From: Hypericum androsaemum | Taxonomy: Eukaryota; Streptophyta; Magnoliopsida; Malpighiales; Hypericaceae | Assembly: GCA_963995505.1 (NCBI GenBank) | Contig: OZ023193.1 | Coordinates: forward strand, 5,354,521 to 5,418,520 | Length of the DNA: 64,000 nucleotides | Direction: 5' to 3' | In this document: positions 1-12,329 of the stretch, in pieces | Position numbering within the stretch: position 1 is the first letter of the stretch | Layout of the letters: every line of letters starts with the position of its first letter | Translations under genes and position numbers: made by a program | Notes under the pieces: model-generated | The model's database searches: none | What the model saw: only the letters and a program-made list of their open reading frames with translations | What the model was told of the DNA's origin: nothing

Positions 1-55
1 GAACGTTCAGAACCTACTCTGGAGCAAATGATTCGATTCTAGTTTCCGCAGCGGG

Positions 56-170
56 GTAGACTGCTTTTACAAAGCAACCTTGGTTGTTCAACTTGCATGT
101 GCAGCATGGTAAACTGCTTTTACAGAGCAACGTTTATCCCTCAATTTGCATGCATCTGTCCAGCATAGTT
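56..170. repeat. imperfect tandem duplication, about 53 bp unit
   Basis: Two adjacent copies begin with gtaRactgcttttacaRagcaac (positions 56 and 109) and both run into an acttgcatg / atttgcatgc segment. The second copy is more diverged towards its end. It lies upstream of the recognisable exons of the first gene, in what reads as intron or leader. Confidence 0.6.
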
Positions 171-512
171 TCCATTTTTTATTATTTTCAGTTGTGTCGA
201 GATTGATGTTCATCAGAGGAAGCCATCCGTTTACTACTGTTAGGAATCAGCCACTTCATTTTTGACATTTGCTCCAAAGAAGCCACTTTTCTAGTTGAAT
301 TTCGGGCATTTTGGGATAGGAATCAGTGGATTTCTCGTGTGTCTATTCTTTTATAATGTTGGCAAAGATGCCACCTTTATGCATATAGTTGTTTCCATTT
401 TGTTCAAGGTACCAGCACATTTAGGCGGAATTATTTCATTGATTAGATATAATGGCTGCACTAGGTTAATCTTTAGGATCGTTAGATTCTGAAAATTACA
501 ATTGTTATGCAG

Positions 513-1657
513 AGAAAAACTGGCAGCTGACTGTTCCAGGATATTCCGCTGAAGAGCGGAAGCATCAGAGACAACCTGTAAGCATTGCTTTTGTTCTGAC
601 TGTTTTTCTCTAGTTACCAACTTTTGTGTTCTTTAGCCTTTATGTCTTAAGTAACCGGGCAAGGTACAGCTCGGATGGGGAATTTGTGAGCCAGTTTGAC
701 TGTTTAGATGTACTTCGTTGTCCATTATGAGATTTAATTGGGTGATATAACAGACCTCCCTTCAAAACCTTGCTTTATTTTTTACCGTAGCTAACACCGC
801 CTCTAAGTGAAAGCTAGTGATCATAATGTTCTTGATCAAACAGCATTTAGTTATTTTGCTGTTGGTTTAATCATTAATGGTTTCGATGTAATCAAATCGT
901 CGCTAAGGATTTTTTTTTAAATTTTCAGCTTCCGGGTGATATCCACAAGAAGAGACTTGATATGGTAAGGATCTTTGTTTAGACTCTTTTTCTCGTGCAG
1001 TTGCAAAGTGATCCTTGCAGACCTTCACTGTCCCATTCTCTGATGATAAGATAGACCTTTTTCATGTGATTTTGGGTTCAGATTCGTTCGTTAATGGATG
1101 CCTCACACCCTGAAATGAATTATACTACTCCGAAGGATGTCATTCGGCAAGGACTTGGGAACCAGGTGCCCGCAAACCACTTCATGAGGCCATCACCAAG
1201 TTCAGAGCAGTTGGTTTTGCAATCAACAAGTTCTCAGCTCGGGCATATGACACGTTACTGATGGTTATATATTCTCAGATGTCCACCCTGATAGATACCA
1301 GACCATGTGAACCTCATTGGTGAGCTTCAAAGCTTTATGATTAACAATTTCTCTGCTCATTTTTTCGTGGTTACATTTTATTGTGTTTGTATGAATGAAT
1401 GAAAAATTTATTGGTCGTACTTCCTATCCCGAACACACGCACACGAGATTCCACAGTATTGTTTATCTTCACGACGATCTTCAAAATCAAAACCGATATT
1501 CACCCTTTTTCACTTCTTCCTTGAATCCAAGAAACACCATCGTCTTCATCAAGTCGGCGCGCCCTCTACTAATCTTGCTTTTCTTTTTTGGCCTGTTTTG
1601 CAGACCGGATTGGCGAAAGCGAGCACCATAGCTGCATCAGCTGATGCAGACATGTAA
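513..1657 (+). CDS. 3' part of an unidentified spliced gene, four exons visible
   Basis: I infer exons at 513-577, 929-964, 1082-1165 and 1604-1657. Each is bounded by AG and GT, and all internal junctions are in phase 0. The translation includes NWQLTVPGYSAEERKHQRQP in the first exon, LPGDIHKKRLDM in the second, a third exon starting IRSLMDASHPEMNY, and a short last exon starting TGLAKAST and ending ADADM before TAA at 1655. The product is hydrophilic with no membrane segment, and I do not recognise the family. If the donor at 1166 is not used, the third exon reads on to a TGA at 1259-1261, adding about 30 Ser-rich residues, so two C-termini are possible. An AATAAA at 1861 fits a polyadenylation signal. 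The 5' part lies outside the window or in exons before 513 that I could not place. The consistent phase is the main reason to believe the model. Confidence 0.62.
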
Positions 1658-2344
1658 ATATTCTTCGGATTGTGGAGATCGAAAGCGAATTCCACCTAGT
1701 TGCAGCCCCTTGACAGTAGAATTTGCAGTTTCTGAGTCACAAGTCTGTTATTTGCTTTGAGAGAAATATAGCAAATGTAAGTGAAAGAAGGCTTGCTTCC
1801 ATTGGATGGTGTAAATTGGTGGTGTACAATAGAGAAATTTCTTATTATTTTGTCCTGTAAAATAAATTATTGAGATCTCTTGGGAATGCCCAGCTACCTG
1901 TCAGCTTGTCCACGTGAATTACCCTCGACTCTTCTAGGAATCGAGTACCAAAATATAGGTGGTAGTGTACTATTTGATTGGATACTCGATTCAAATATAT
2001 TTGAATATTGGTCGATACAACCGTAATAAATAAAATTGATTCGCTTCCCTATTTCATTGAACACAAACTATCTTTGGTCACCCTTAAAAAAATCCTCCTT
2101 GGTCTTGTTCCTGATGCACAGTTAATAGTAAGAGAATTCACCAACAGAGTACGATGACAATGGATCTTACTTCGTTCTCCAGGGTATGGAAATTCAAATT
2201 ACTCTTGCTTAATGAAAGGGTAATTCAACTTTGTCTTTGGCTCAACCAATCTTGGTAATGTAATGTTCTTCCTAAATTTTGCCAACTTTTTTCTTGATTT
2301 AGTTCTGCCCTCAAGACTCTGACAAATAAAGCCTATATTGATCA
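1658..2344. other. 3' flank of the first gene and intergenic DNA
   Basis: Contains the probable AATAAA signal at 1861-1866, then AT-rich sequence. No coding potential seen. Confidence 0.5.
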
Positions 2345-2398
2345 AAGAATTAAGTATTTGGTTTGTACTGATTGGGATAGCTCACAATTGAATAGAAC
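2345..2398 (+). repeat. 54-bp direct repeat, left copy
   Basis: Positions 2345-2398 and 3545-3598 are identical over 54 bases (starting aagaattaagtatttgg, ending aatagaac), exactly 1200 bp apart. They flank the TIR-type insertion. This is far longer than a normal transposase target-site duplication. Confidence 0.9.
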
Positions 2399-3544
2399 TC
2401 AGGTCCCTGTTATTTGCTTAAATCACTATTTTTGTCCCTGCTCTTTCGAAATCGAAACTTCGGTCTCCCTAGTTTGTTTTTATAATACTCTCAGGTCCCT
2501 TGATGACATCATCATGCAATTTATTTTGAAAATGACACTTATACCCTCCAATAAAAAACAAAAAAATCACGTTTCTTCTCCGAGCATCTTCCCCGTCCGT
2601 TCCGATAGCCGACCGAAAAACCCACGGCTCCGGTAGCCGACCCAAACTCTCCCAGCAACCTTTTTCAGACGAAATCTCATCCTTGCCCTTGCCACTGCCA
2701 TTTCGAAGCCCTCCTCGTTCCCCACTGTCAAGTCCCCCGCGACGACAGAGAACAGATCTAAGGCGGTGGCGCAGTGAGCCCGGACGGGCTCTCGAGGGCA
2801 CTGAGCTCAGATACGGCGGCCTTGAGCTCCTTATGAACGACGCCGTACAGATTAGAGGAGAGGTAATCTGACGCATCGGGGTCGTTGAACCCACTCGTCG
2901 TCCACGACCCACTCGTCGTCCACGACCCACTCGTCGTATATCCCTATTGTCGTCCGCATCCAAGCTAATTAGGGATGGTTCAACGATTGGAGGAGAGGTA
3001 ATCTGACGCATCGGTTCTATTGGAGATAACCAATTCCAGTTAATTAGGGATGGGTTTGATGTTTAAATCTAATCCAAGTTCTGGTTGCTGTTGTTTTTGT
3101 CAAATACGAACCCAATGTTCTGGGTCTTCGGTGGTGTTCTTGTCACAGAGAAGAAGATAACCGGCATTTTGTTTTTTTTTCAAGATGTGGTTAAGAGATG
3201 TGGTTACTTAGTTGTGGGTTTTGGATTTCTCAAGAAGATGATGATGTTACTCGTCAGAAATAATGACCAAATATAATTTTGTCACCGGAGAAGATGACCG
3301 GACTACTAAGAGTTTGCCGGAGAAGGTGGGTGAAGAAGAGAGGATATAAATTTTTATTTTTTTTAAATGTAGGGGTATTATAGTCATTTTCTATTATTAA
3401 AATATAATAAATTGAATGATGATGTCGGCGAGGGACCTGAGAGTATAATAAAAGCAAACTAGGGGACCGAAGTTTTGATTTCAAAACAGCAGGGACAAAA
3501 ATAGTGATTTAAGCAAACCCTAGAGACCTGAGGGCAATTTGCTC
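2399..3544. mobile_element. non-autonomous TIR (MULE-like) element, left tip missing
   Basis: The ends are inverted repeats of about 125 bp. The left arm runs from tcaggtccctg through gcttaaatcactatttttg to gatgacatcatcatgcaattt. The right arm (3410-3544) is its reverse complement with scattered mismatches. The right tip reads, inverted, gagcaaattgccctcaggtc. The left tip starts only at the tcaggtc part, so about 12 bp are missing there. The interior is GC-rich (2600-2960) and holds three copies of an 18-bp unit (cccactcgtcgtccacga, 2889-2938). A 180-residue minus-strand frame (3011-2469) crosses it but is low-complexity and resembles no protein I know. The tip resembles those of the elements at 11498 and 46548. 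Confidence 0.75.
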
Positions 3545-3598
3545 AAGAATTAAGTATTTGGTTTGTACTGATTGGGATAGCTCACAATTGAATAGAAC
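3545..3598 (+). repeat. 54-bp direct repeat, right copy
   Basis: Exact copy of 2345-2398, directly after the right terminus of the inserted element. Confidence 0.9.
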
Positions 3599-5140
3599 CC
3601 AACTAACCCAAAATATTAACGCTCGATCTGAGATTCATACTTCGATGCGCTATTTCAATCATCGGAACAAGGTTTGCACGAATTGTAGATCGTGAGCTCA
3701 CGAAATTGGCACTAACCTTACTACGGAGGTAATTATAAATCTAAAGATAAAAAACATCATGAACTTGTTGAAGATTGAAGCCCTGCTTAATCATTGATTA
3801 CTGTTGAAGGTCCACGTTTCACGTGGTGGTAAGTGGACCAGCCTCCAAAAAGTACCGATTAGCTTCAAGATTTGTGTTTTTGTAACGACTGTCGGTAGTT
3901 AAATTTCACAAGATTTATTATTATTTAATTGACTGTGGCCAGAGTGTCGACGCAAGCATGTGGATAACTTTTGTCATGGGTGTGATTTGCAATTAATTAA
4001 ATAAACTTTGTAACAATTGTTTTTAATTTATTCAGAAATTTCTAAAGTGAGTCGAAATATTTTGCAATATCAAATTTGAATAACTTTGTCGTCTTTTATA
4101 GCACTACGACGAGATTTTGAAACTAGATTAATATATCGGTATAGAGCCATTGTACTTCTCACCCTTTGATCTGATAAGATTCACTTTCAAATCTGTAGGA
4201 GTAATGAATCCCAGCTACCTCCGCAGGCGATCTGGTAGAAAATTATGAAGTTTGATTGAAGATGGAGAATGTTGTATAATTCAATTAATATTGAAAAGAA
4301 AATAATAATTATTTCGGGAAAAAATTATTAAACCTCAACTAGGTACGTAGAAAATTGGGATCAAGATAAATAAATATAGGTACCCAATTGCTAAGGTCAA
4401 AAGGAGAAAGTACAAGGATATAATTTCGAATTGCTTACCTAATTGACCTAATATTGGCTGTATACTATCTCGTGGTCATACATTTTATGATTGATAGATA
4501 TTCGATTGACCAATCCAAATTTTAGTGGGCTACAATTTTTAAATAGTGGCAAGAAATATTCAAAAAGTATATAAGCTTGTTGTGTTCCTACAAACTTAAT
4601 TTGAAACCTCACTATTAAGTTATAAAAAAATTTCGGTCGACTAAAAACGTTTGATATGTCGTGGTCATATTGAATTGTTTTTATACCATCGAGTAACCGG
4701 AGTCAATGGACCAACTAATCTAAATTCGAGTCATGTAATTTTCGAAAGATAGCAAAGGTTTCTTAAGTATTTAACACTGTTGCGTTCCCAACAATTTGAA
4801 CTCAAATCTTGGTTAAATCACAATAACATACTCTATAATTGCTTATTGGATTTTTCCACCTATGCTTTCATTAGTTTACCCATCAATAAAGGAAGATTAA
4901 ACTCTAAAGTTGCTAACTGTTATGTCTTTGTCTTTCATGGTTTGAATGGTAGTAGCCGCCGGTGTTCTGTCTTGGAACGACCAGTTTTTAATTTGGTTCC
5001 CACTGAAATTAATAATGACAAGATTCATGAAACTAATATATATAAATGCTGACCTGATTTTTTAATATGTAATTAATATCGTATATAACTACTCCAAGTG
5101 CTCACATTGATTATTATGGATATTATATTTCAAATAGGTT
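3599..5140. other. AT-rich intergenic DNA
   Basis: No gene, conserved motif or clear element seen. Open frames here are short and have no coding character. Confidence 0.5.
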
Positions 5141-5455
5141 ATAACGACTGGTTTTGGATTCAGTGGGGACTACATAAAAAATGTCCATACGGAGGGGACT
5201 AAATTTGAGCTGTTAGATTTGATTGTCTTTAAATCTGATGGTCAATAACCTATCATGTGATATTGGTTTGCATGTGAAGTGATATTGGTTTGCATGTGAA
5301 ATGATATTGGTTTGTATGAGGCTGGTTTGCATATGAAGTGATATTGGTTTGTATGTGAAGTGATATTGGTTTGTATATGTAATGATATTGGTTTGCGTTA
5401 GTCCCTTTCAGTGGAGACAATCCTTGTCCCCACCGAATCAGACCCCATAACGACT
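5141..5455. mobile_element. MITE M1 (MULE type) with 9-bp target duplication
   Basis: The element is 5150-5446, flanked by ataacgact at 5141-5149 and 5447-5455. The 21-bp terminal inverted repeats are ggttttggattcagtgggga-c on the left and, inverted, ggggtctgattcggtgggga-c on the right (16 of 21 match). The interior from about 5255 to 5400 holds roughly seven copies of a 20-25 bp unit built on gtgatattggtttgcatgtg. A 9-bp duplication is the signature of Mutator-like transposases. There is no coding capacity, so it is non-autonomous. It is related to the elements at 34435 and 59859. Confidence 0.85.
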
Positions 5456-5579
5456 ATATCCTTTGTCGGGGTCGTAGCGATTAATTAATTAACAATTCTA
5501 GAGTGATATGTTTTCTGCTTTTTTTTAAAAACCCAAAGTTATCACTTGTCATAAATAACACGGGACGGCTCTAACTTTG

Positions 5580-5895
5580 TTTTTTTAGAAATGGTGAGTT
5601 ACAAAGCACTCCATATTCCCGATAAGACTGACAATTACATTGTTACAATCCTAGTCATCCCTACACCAAGAGTATCCTGCAGTAGGAGGGGTAAAGAGTC
5701 TACCGGGGGTATCTAGGATGTGGAAGCCCAGGGAGAAGTCAAGCGCCAGATTCTAGAGCCAGTCAATGTAAGACCTCCACTTGTCGGTGCAAAGAAAAGA
5801 TTGGATATTAATCACGAGGGTTGATAGCTGATGTTCTTTAGCTATACTCTCGGTGATGCACTTGGCGGCTCAGGAAGGCTATAACTAAACCACCA
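5580..5895 (-). mobile_element. severely 5'-truncated LINE 3' end
   Basis: On the minus strand this ends in a short poly(A), seen as a T-run at 5580-5586. It matches the 3' region of the larger LINE fragment at 62128-63812. Shared segments include the matching pairs gacctccacttg, attggatRttaatcac and gggttga...gatgttc..tagctata, in the same order. Only the last part of the RNase H region and the 3'UTR remain. Several indels and substitutions separate the two copies. Confidence 0.7.
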
Positions 5896-7340
5896 GTATT
5901 GGCGATGAATAAATCACCGCATTGGTCCAACCATGTCATGTCCTAAACAAACTCAGGAACCGTCAACGCACGAATGTGAAATTTCTAAAAACAATAATTT
6001 TTAAATTTTTGATATTAAGTCTCCAACAATGTCAGATATATTAGATAATATAGAAACTGTTTGTACGAATTATCACAGGATGTGACATCAGGTTCTTGTC
6101 TTCTGCATGCATAATCGCTACCCCACGTAAGTTTACTAGCTCCCTGTGACCCAATTTAACGAATCTATATAATTCACAACGTTATTATTTGTCATTTGCT
6201 GTTAGAAATAACCCACATTGACTTTGCTTTATTATTAATCTTAACGGAAGAAATCTATGTATGCTACATCAATATTTTGGGTTAGAACATGAATATTTCA
6301 AATTTATAAAAAGTAAGAATATATCAATTTAAGCTTTAATAGAACCATGTGACCCAATCTACTATCACAGATAAATCGATCCATTTGGCTCTCAAATTTT
6401 AACGCCAATTATTACACTTCTAACATTAAACTCGGTCAATTCGTCTTCACACGGTGTCATATGGGCAAATATTTTTTACTGTATAAAAACATATAACTGC
6501 AGAATTGATGTAGTATTTTTTTGTCTTAGATTTACCTAAAATGCAAATGTGCTCATTATGGAGTGATATGTATCGGAACGGGCACATGTGTTTTAAGGGA
6601 AAATTATGGATGGAGATTGCGTCCGTACAATTATATATCTTGGCCGTATCTTAGTTGTGTCGTCTATTGGGGCCACAAAAAAATCAACAAACTTTCAAGA
6701 TCTGAGCAAGAAAGTTAGCTTGGGAATAGGGCTGCTAAGGAATTAATCAATTGAGAATTACATAGAAGGGCAGGTGACAAATGTATACTAGTGGCCATTT
6801 TTAATATTTGTTTCAACTATTTTTAGCTTGGTACAGGCCCAATAAAAGGTGAAAGATGTGCGTGTATGTGGAGCAATCATATTCATCACCACGTTCATTA
6901 TTATAAACCGTTAATTAACACTTTATTATTTGAACTATTTAATTTGGTTAAAATCAACTGTTATACAAATACTTACTGAACTCTAATCCAGATCGAGTCG
7001 GATAATTTTTGAATGACGGTAAAACTCTTCCAATAAGTATTTAAGAATGCTTTGTTCTCGATCACTAAAAGTCGAGACCTTTCGATTAAGATAGAACAAC
7101 TCAATTATTAGTTGATATATGTACTTTGTTGGTGACTTATTTTAATTAAGGTACATGCACCCTTCATATGGACCTACATGTATACAATTTGGGGAGGAAA
7201 AAATGAGAAGGAATTTGTTAGAAAACTACTAGAATATGCTAGGCAAAGAATATGGCCCCCTAATGCACATGCAACCAAAACCCTTTTCAGATTATTAAAT
7301 GCTATTGCCTTGTTGATGGAGAAATGCTTTTAAAGTAAAA
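5896..7340. other. intergenic DNA upstream of the MYB gene
   Basis: AT-rich. The part nearest 7340 is the MYB upstream region. No other gene or element recognised. Confidence 0.5.
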
Positions 7341-7375
7341 CAATATTCGTGGACTCACTATTGATGCATGTTGGC

Positions 7376-7477
7376 TATATAAATAAGCAAAATAGCATAT
7401 ACTTACACAAAACACTTGGTACATTCTCTCTCTCACTAAAAAAAGTTCCTTCAATAGAGAGAGAGAGAGAGAGAGAG
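7376..7477 (+). promoter_or_regulatory. TATA box and GA-repeat leader of the MYB gene
   Basis: A good TATA motif (tatataaat) is at 7376-7384, about 95 bp before the ATG. Immediately before the start codon lies an uninterrupted (GA)n tract, 7456-7477, so the 5'UTR is short. GA tracts in plant leaders can bind BPC/GAGA-type proteins. That is general knowledge, not something shown here. Confidence 0.6.
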
Positions 7478-9475
7478 ATGGGAAGGAGTCCATGTTGTTC
7501 AAAGGAAGAAATGAATAGAGGAGCATGGACAGCTATGGAGGACAAAACACTCACTGACTATATTAAGCTACATGGTGAAGGCAAGTGGAGGACCCTTCCT
7601 AAGAAAGCAGGTTAGATTAAATAATAGGATCCTTTTTTTGTTGGAAATAATTGGATCCTTGAACCCACATGAACTATGAACTTTTGTTTCAAATTTACGA
7701 TTAATGCATGTATTCAACAAACGATAAGTGATCCGAGTAGAGTTGGATGATTGAAATTGGTTGTATGGTATTTTTTACTGTATTTTTTTGGAGTGTGTCT
7801 TTCTTTTCTTCAATCTACACATATTAATTAATTTTTAAAAAATTGTACATGTTGTATTTATACGAATCTAAAAAAACTGAAATTAATAATTGATATGTCA
7901 ATGGTACACGCAGGTTTAATGCGATGTGGGAAGAGTTGCAGATTGAGATGGCTAAATTACCTAAGACCTGACATTAAGAGAGGCAATATAACTCCTGATG
8001 AAGAGGAACTTATCATTAGGCTTCACAAGCTTCTCGGAAACAGGTGATTCTATTGAACTTCTTCTTCCCTTCGCTAGCTTTTTATTCCCTGAAGTATTTA
8101 GTGTAGGGAGAACAGAAATCCTCAAATTACTTTCCAGAGATACGGTTATATTCAGATTTTTGTATTCGACCCAAAATCATAAAATAATGTGTAAGCGAAT
8201 TTTTTTATTTTCAAATCTACTACACTCGCAACTAGATGATACTTTAACAATATTAGAGAATATATTATATATATTTATTTTTCAATCACATAAAATATAA
8301 TCTTTTTCTGTTATCGTTTTATGTGCGTGTATGCGTTTTCTTATATGTGTTTGTTCCACTTCCCTATATTCAAGTCTCGTGACGTTTCTCTCCGCCGACA
8401 AAATACACTGTACCTTGTATGTCCGTATTGAATTACTTTCAACATTTCATTTTTCGAAGTGAAAGTTCCATAAATGGAAGAAGCAAAAAAATTAAAAAAA
8501 TTGTATAATTACGTGGGCATCTGTTGGTAGAATTTTATCAACTATCAAAGATATAATTCTGCTTGAACTGAATTAATTGATTGAGTACTGTTCGAATATT
8601 AAAAAATTTCAATAAAAAATTTGAGTACGTACATGCAATGGATACTTTGTGGTATGCTTCTACGATGCTCTACTACTCTTTTGATGGTGATTAATTATGT
8701 GACAGTAAGAACATGATAAAAAATTGTGACCTACATCAATATATGTATAGACTACATGCATTCATAAACTACAGTTTCATGATGTGGTTCAGTTTGGTCC
8801 TAAAGCTTGTGACATAACTTTTTTAAGTAATATTTATAGTCAAAAAAATAATTGGATTTTTCACTCTTAATTTCGAGTTGCAGATGGTCTTTAATAGCTG
8901 GGAGACTTCCAGGGCGAACAGACAATGAAATAAAAAATTATTGGAACACCAAAATCGGCAAGAAACAATTCCAAAACGAGCAATCAACCATTTCAAGCAA
9001 TTCCGAGCAATGTCTATCATCTGTCAAGGACAAACCAATTTTCCCCCCAGCAGTCCAAAACAGTAAACTTGTTTGGACTAAGGTATCAAGATGTAATAAG
9101 GTGGTCTTAACCCATGAACAACTTGTCGATCCTCACCAGCACATCAAGTCCGCGGTGGTGCCACCAACCGCCACCGCGGCTACTAATTCAACCCCGGACA
9201 ATGCGCCGTTACAAGAACCGGTACCTCAATTCAGACAGGAGGATATAACAGCGGATTTCGAGATGGATGAACAGTTCTTGTCGGATTTACTCAACACCGA
9301 TTTCTCGGATGTGATGAAACACGTTGATGATTCTAACAACTTTTCCTCTAAGCCTAACCAATTAGCTGATGATGTCTTGTTTTCGGATGACCCCCCGATG
9401 AATGCCTCTTGTTTCCCTTTGGTGGCTAATTACGAGATGGATCCATCCGATGAATTCGGATGGCTTCATGGATAA
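7478..9475 (+). CDS. R2R3-MYB transcription factor, TT2 / subgroup 5-like
   Basis: Three exons (7478-7610, 7914-8043, 8884-9475) with GT/AG borders join to 284 residues. The introns fall at the two standard R2R3-MYB positions, after KKA(G) and within LLGN(R). The start is [18 protein letters not shown]2 has W-(19)-W-(19)-W spacing with [16 protein letters not shown]3 reads [20 protein letters not shown] then [21 protein letters not shown]3 carries the bHLH-binding signature [D/E]Lx2[R/K]x3Lx6Lx3R. DNEI in R3, rather than ANDV, and a C-terminal [12 protein letters not shown] resembling the subgroup 5 motif point to the TT2/MYB123 group. That group acts with a bHLH and a WD40 protein on proanthocyanidin genes such as ANR and DFR. 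The C-terminus is acidic ([16 protein letters not shown]), consistent with activation. No disruption is seen. The alternative is another bHLH-interacting flavonoid MYB. Nuclear by family. Confidence 0.93.
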
Positions 9476-11497
9476 TTTCATGATGTATATGGTGTAATTT
9501 GTTTTTTGTGGTACAAGTAAATCGAATTAAAATATGTGCAATATTGATGCTCCTAGCACTAACATTATATATTGGTATGTAGCACTTAGAAGTGTGGAAA
9601 AAAAATTTACTGTCGAAGTGTGGTCAATATAAAAAAAAAACTCTGATGTAACTGGTATAAAATCAATACAAAATTGCAGTTCAAACAAGAAGAAAGAATC
9701 TGTAGATCTCTTTCATTATCATACCTTATTATGACATAAGGTTTGTTTCCCATGGTTTCATGTTTGAAAATTAACGTTGGACTGTAGTCAAATAATGATA
9801 CTTGCCCGAATAATACAAAATTGTAGATGAATTAACGTATGTGTAGATTTAATATTTTTTTCTTGAAATTGCCTACGGATATTTTAGCTACCTTTCTGAA
9901 GCCAACGTGCATTCTCAAACGGCAACGGCACTCCATAGTTTGGGAACTAAAAAAGCCAAAAAAGAATATTTTCTTTTGGTGGACCGTGGAAGAGGCTGGT
10001 GCGTAGGTCCCCAAATCAGGGGGACAAGCTGATCAATTACATTTACGGTCCAAAATCAACTATACATAACAGAATAGGACCCAGCCGGCCCTAGTATTGG
10101 CCCCTTCATAAAGAACACGCAATTATTGGAGGCCGAAATTATTGGCCCCTTCATAAAGAATACGCAATTATTGGAGGCCGATATTTGTCGATTTGGTTTT
10201 TGCCATCCTACAAGGTTGCTTTATAAACTTTGGATTATTGTCCACCTTCCCAAGATCTTAAATGTAATAACTGTTGAGTACGGGTTGGTAGTCCATCCAT
10301 CTTAACAGTTTTAAATGCATATTTCATCCGGCAGGTCTCACCCGTCATGTTAGTGCAAACAAAGAAAGAAAAAAGTGACATGTGGCCAACGTAAATTATT
10401 CACTTTGTCATAGATTGGCAAAACATTAATTATGGTCATCAATTTGTAACTAAAAATATCAATTTTGGAAATTTCTATCTGAAAAAAAAATTAAGTGATA
10501 CTTTCTAAACAGACAAATATCAAACCAAAAGGTGAACTTTTCCAAAAAAATATACCTTCTTGTTATAGACTTATTTTGTAGGTGTTTTGCTTTCAGCCAT
10601 ATTCGAATTAGATTGTTTAATTAATGAATTCAAAATTATTCCCGATAGCCCGGCCTTTGTGATGCCACTGTTACGACTATAATCTATACCAAGTTATTTG
10701 ACTGACAAAGAAATAAGTAGTTAGTCTCGAGTATGAACTCGTTTATTATAATAATCGATTACTTTCCAATTATTATGCTAGTAATTATTATAGACCACTC
10801 GTATTATCCAAATTCTCAAATTTTCATAATCTTCAAATTGTTTTGTTCAACGAGAGTGAACTCGTTTTTATATGAAATAAAAATTTTAAATTAACTGCTA
10901 CCATACGAAAACTGATATGTACGTATTCGTAAGCCCTCGGTTCCAATCTACCAAAAGAAAACCTCGGTTCCATTCATCCAATCCAGGAATAAGAAACTAA
11001 TGGGCGCATAATGTAATACACCGTTTAAGAACAGTATAAAAAAATTTTTAATTGTACTGTCCAAATTAATAAGGTACATTTTTTAGTATCGTGTTCCGTG
11101 AAACTGGCGATATGAAATTGTGCATGTTAGTATGTTACACATAACATGACCTTAGTCTGGACGTTGTACTTGCGGTGATTCGATCGAATAAAATTTCTAC
11201 TTTTAAAAAAATCATAACATGACCTAGTAATAAATTTGCGATATGAAATTGGCATGTTACACATGACATGACCTACTAATAAATTGGCGATATGTAATTG
11301 GCATTTTAATTATGACACTGCTACTGTAATTTTTCTTTGTTCTCAAAAAGCAAAAGAATGGGAAAAAGGATGGGCTCTATATGGGCCATGTTGGAGGTGA
11401 CCCAGATGGATTTTGTTTTGAGCCAATACATATAAATAAATAGAACGCACCGTAGTCTCTCTATTACTTGCAAAAAATTATCCGAAATTAAAAAAAA
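9476..11497. other. intergenic DNA downstream of the MYB gene
   Basis: Apart from the 45-bp tandem repeat at 10096, this holds degenerate repeats around 11100-11310 built on cgatatgaaattg and ttacacatgacatgacct. No gene seen. Confidence 0.5.
10096..10182 (+). repeat. tandem duplication, 45-bp unit, two copies
   Basis: Copies start at 10096 and 10141 with attggccccttcataaagaa and both contain acgcaattattggaggccga. They differ by one or two bases, so the duplication is recent. Confidence 0.85.
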
Positions 11498-11781
11498 GAG
11501 TAAATTACTCACAGGTCCCTAGTTTATAGTTTTATTACTCACAGGTCTCTGGCTTTCGAAAATAGTGTATGAGGTCCCTACTTTTTAAGAAAATATTGGT
11601 ATGAGGTCCCTAGTCACCGGATCTGAGATTTTCTCTGGAGATTTTTAAGAAGATCGATCCAGTGGCTAGGGACCTCAGACCAATATTTTCTTAAAAAGCA
11701 GGGACCTCATACACTATTTTCAAAAGCTAGAGACCTGCGAGTAATAAAACTCTAAACCAGGGACCCGAGGGTAATTTATCC
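11498..11781. mobile_element. foldback MITE, nearly palindromic
   Basis: The two halves are inverted repeats over almost their full length, about 115-120 bp each. The left arm runs from gagtaaattactcacaggtc to aatattggtatgaggtcccta. The right arm, inverted, runs from ggataaattaccctcgggtc to aatattggtctgaggtcccta. Only about 45 bp separate the arms. The repeated 'aggtccct' phrases and the [g]gtaaatt tip match the elements at 2399 and 46548. The target duplication is unclear because both flanks are A-rich. Confidence 0.8.
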
Positions 11782-12329
11782 AAAAAATTAACTCTTTCGG
11801 ACAAACGATTACCAACTGATACAATTTTAAAAAGAAAAAAATGCAAAAAAATTAGTGGTTGCGGCCACCTATAACAAGGTCGACTCAACTTTTTAATTTT
11901 TTATATTTTTTTCAAGAGTGTTTAAGATGACAAGTTATTGTTCGGGTATCCGAATGAGTTAAATTTTTTTTATTTCTCATGGTTTTATGAGCTCTGCACG
12001 TAGGTCTCGAAAAATTTAATCAAAATTTAACTTATTCGGACAATCTAACACTAACTTTTAACACTGATAAAATAAAAAAAATTAACTCATTTTTTTAAAG
12101 TACCCTGCGGCTGACTGTGGAAAAAAGTGATTGAGTCGACCCAACCATTGGTCGACTCTATTTTTTTCTAATTTTTAATTAAATTTTAACCTATTTTAGG
12201 AATATATTAAATTTTTACCTATTTAATAAATATATCTATTTTTTCTATCTATTTTAGAAAAAATCCTCCCTAACCTACGATTGTTCTTTGGCAGACACAT
12301 CGAACTTAACAAAATGTTTCCTAAAATTT
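11782..12329. other. AT-rich intergenic DNA
   Basis: Poly-A and poly-T rich. A short segment with gtcgactc recurs near 11880 and 12140. No gene seen. Confidence 0.45.

Noticed and set aside
2469..3011. 180-codon minus-strand frame
   Set aside because: It spans TIR arms and an 18-bp tandem repeat (RRVGRG-type repeats) and has no recognisable domain.
5255..5400. Tandem units as a CRISPR-like array
   Set aside because: Repeats are contiguous without unique spacers, inside a MITE, in a plant genome.
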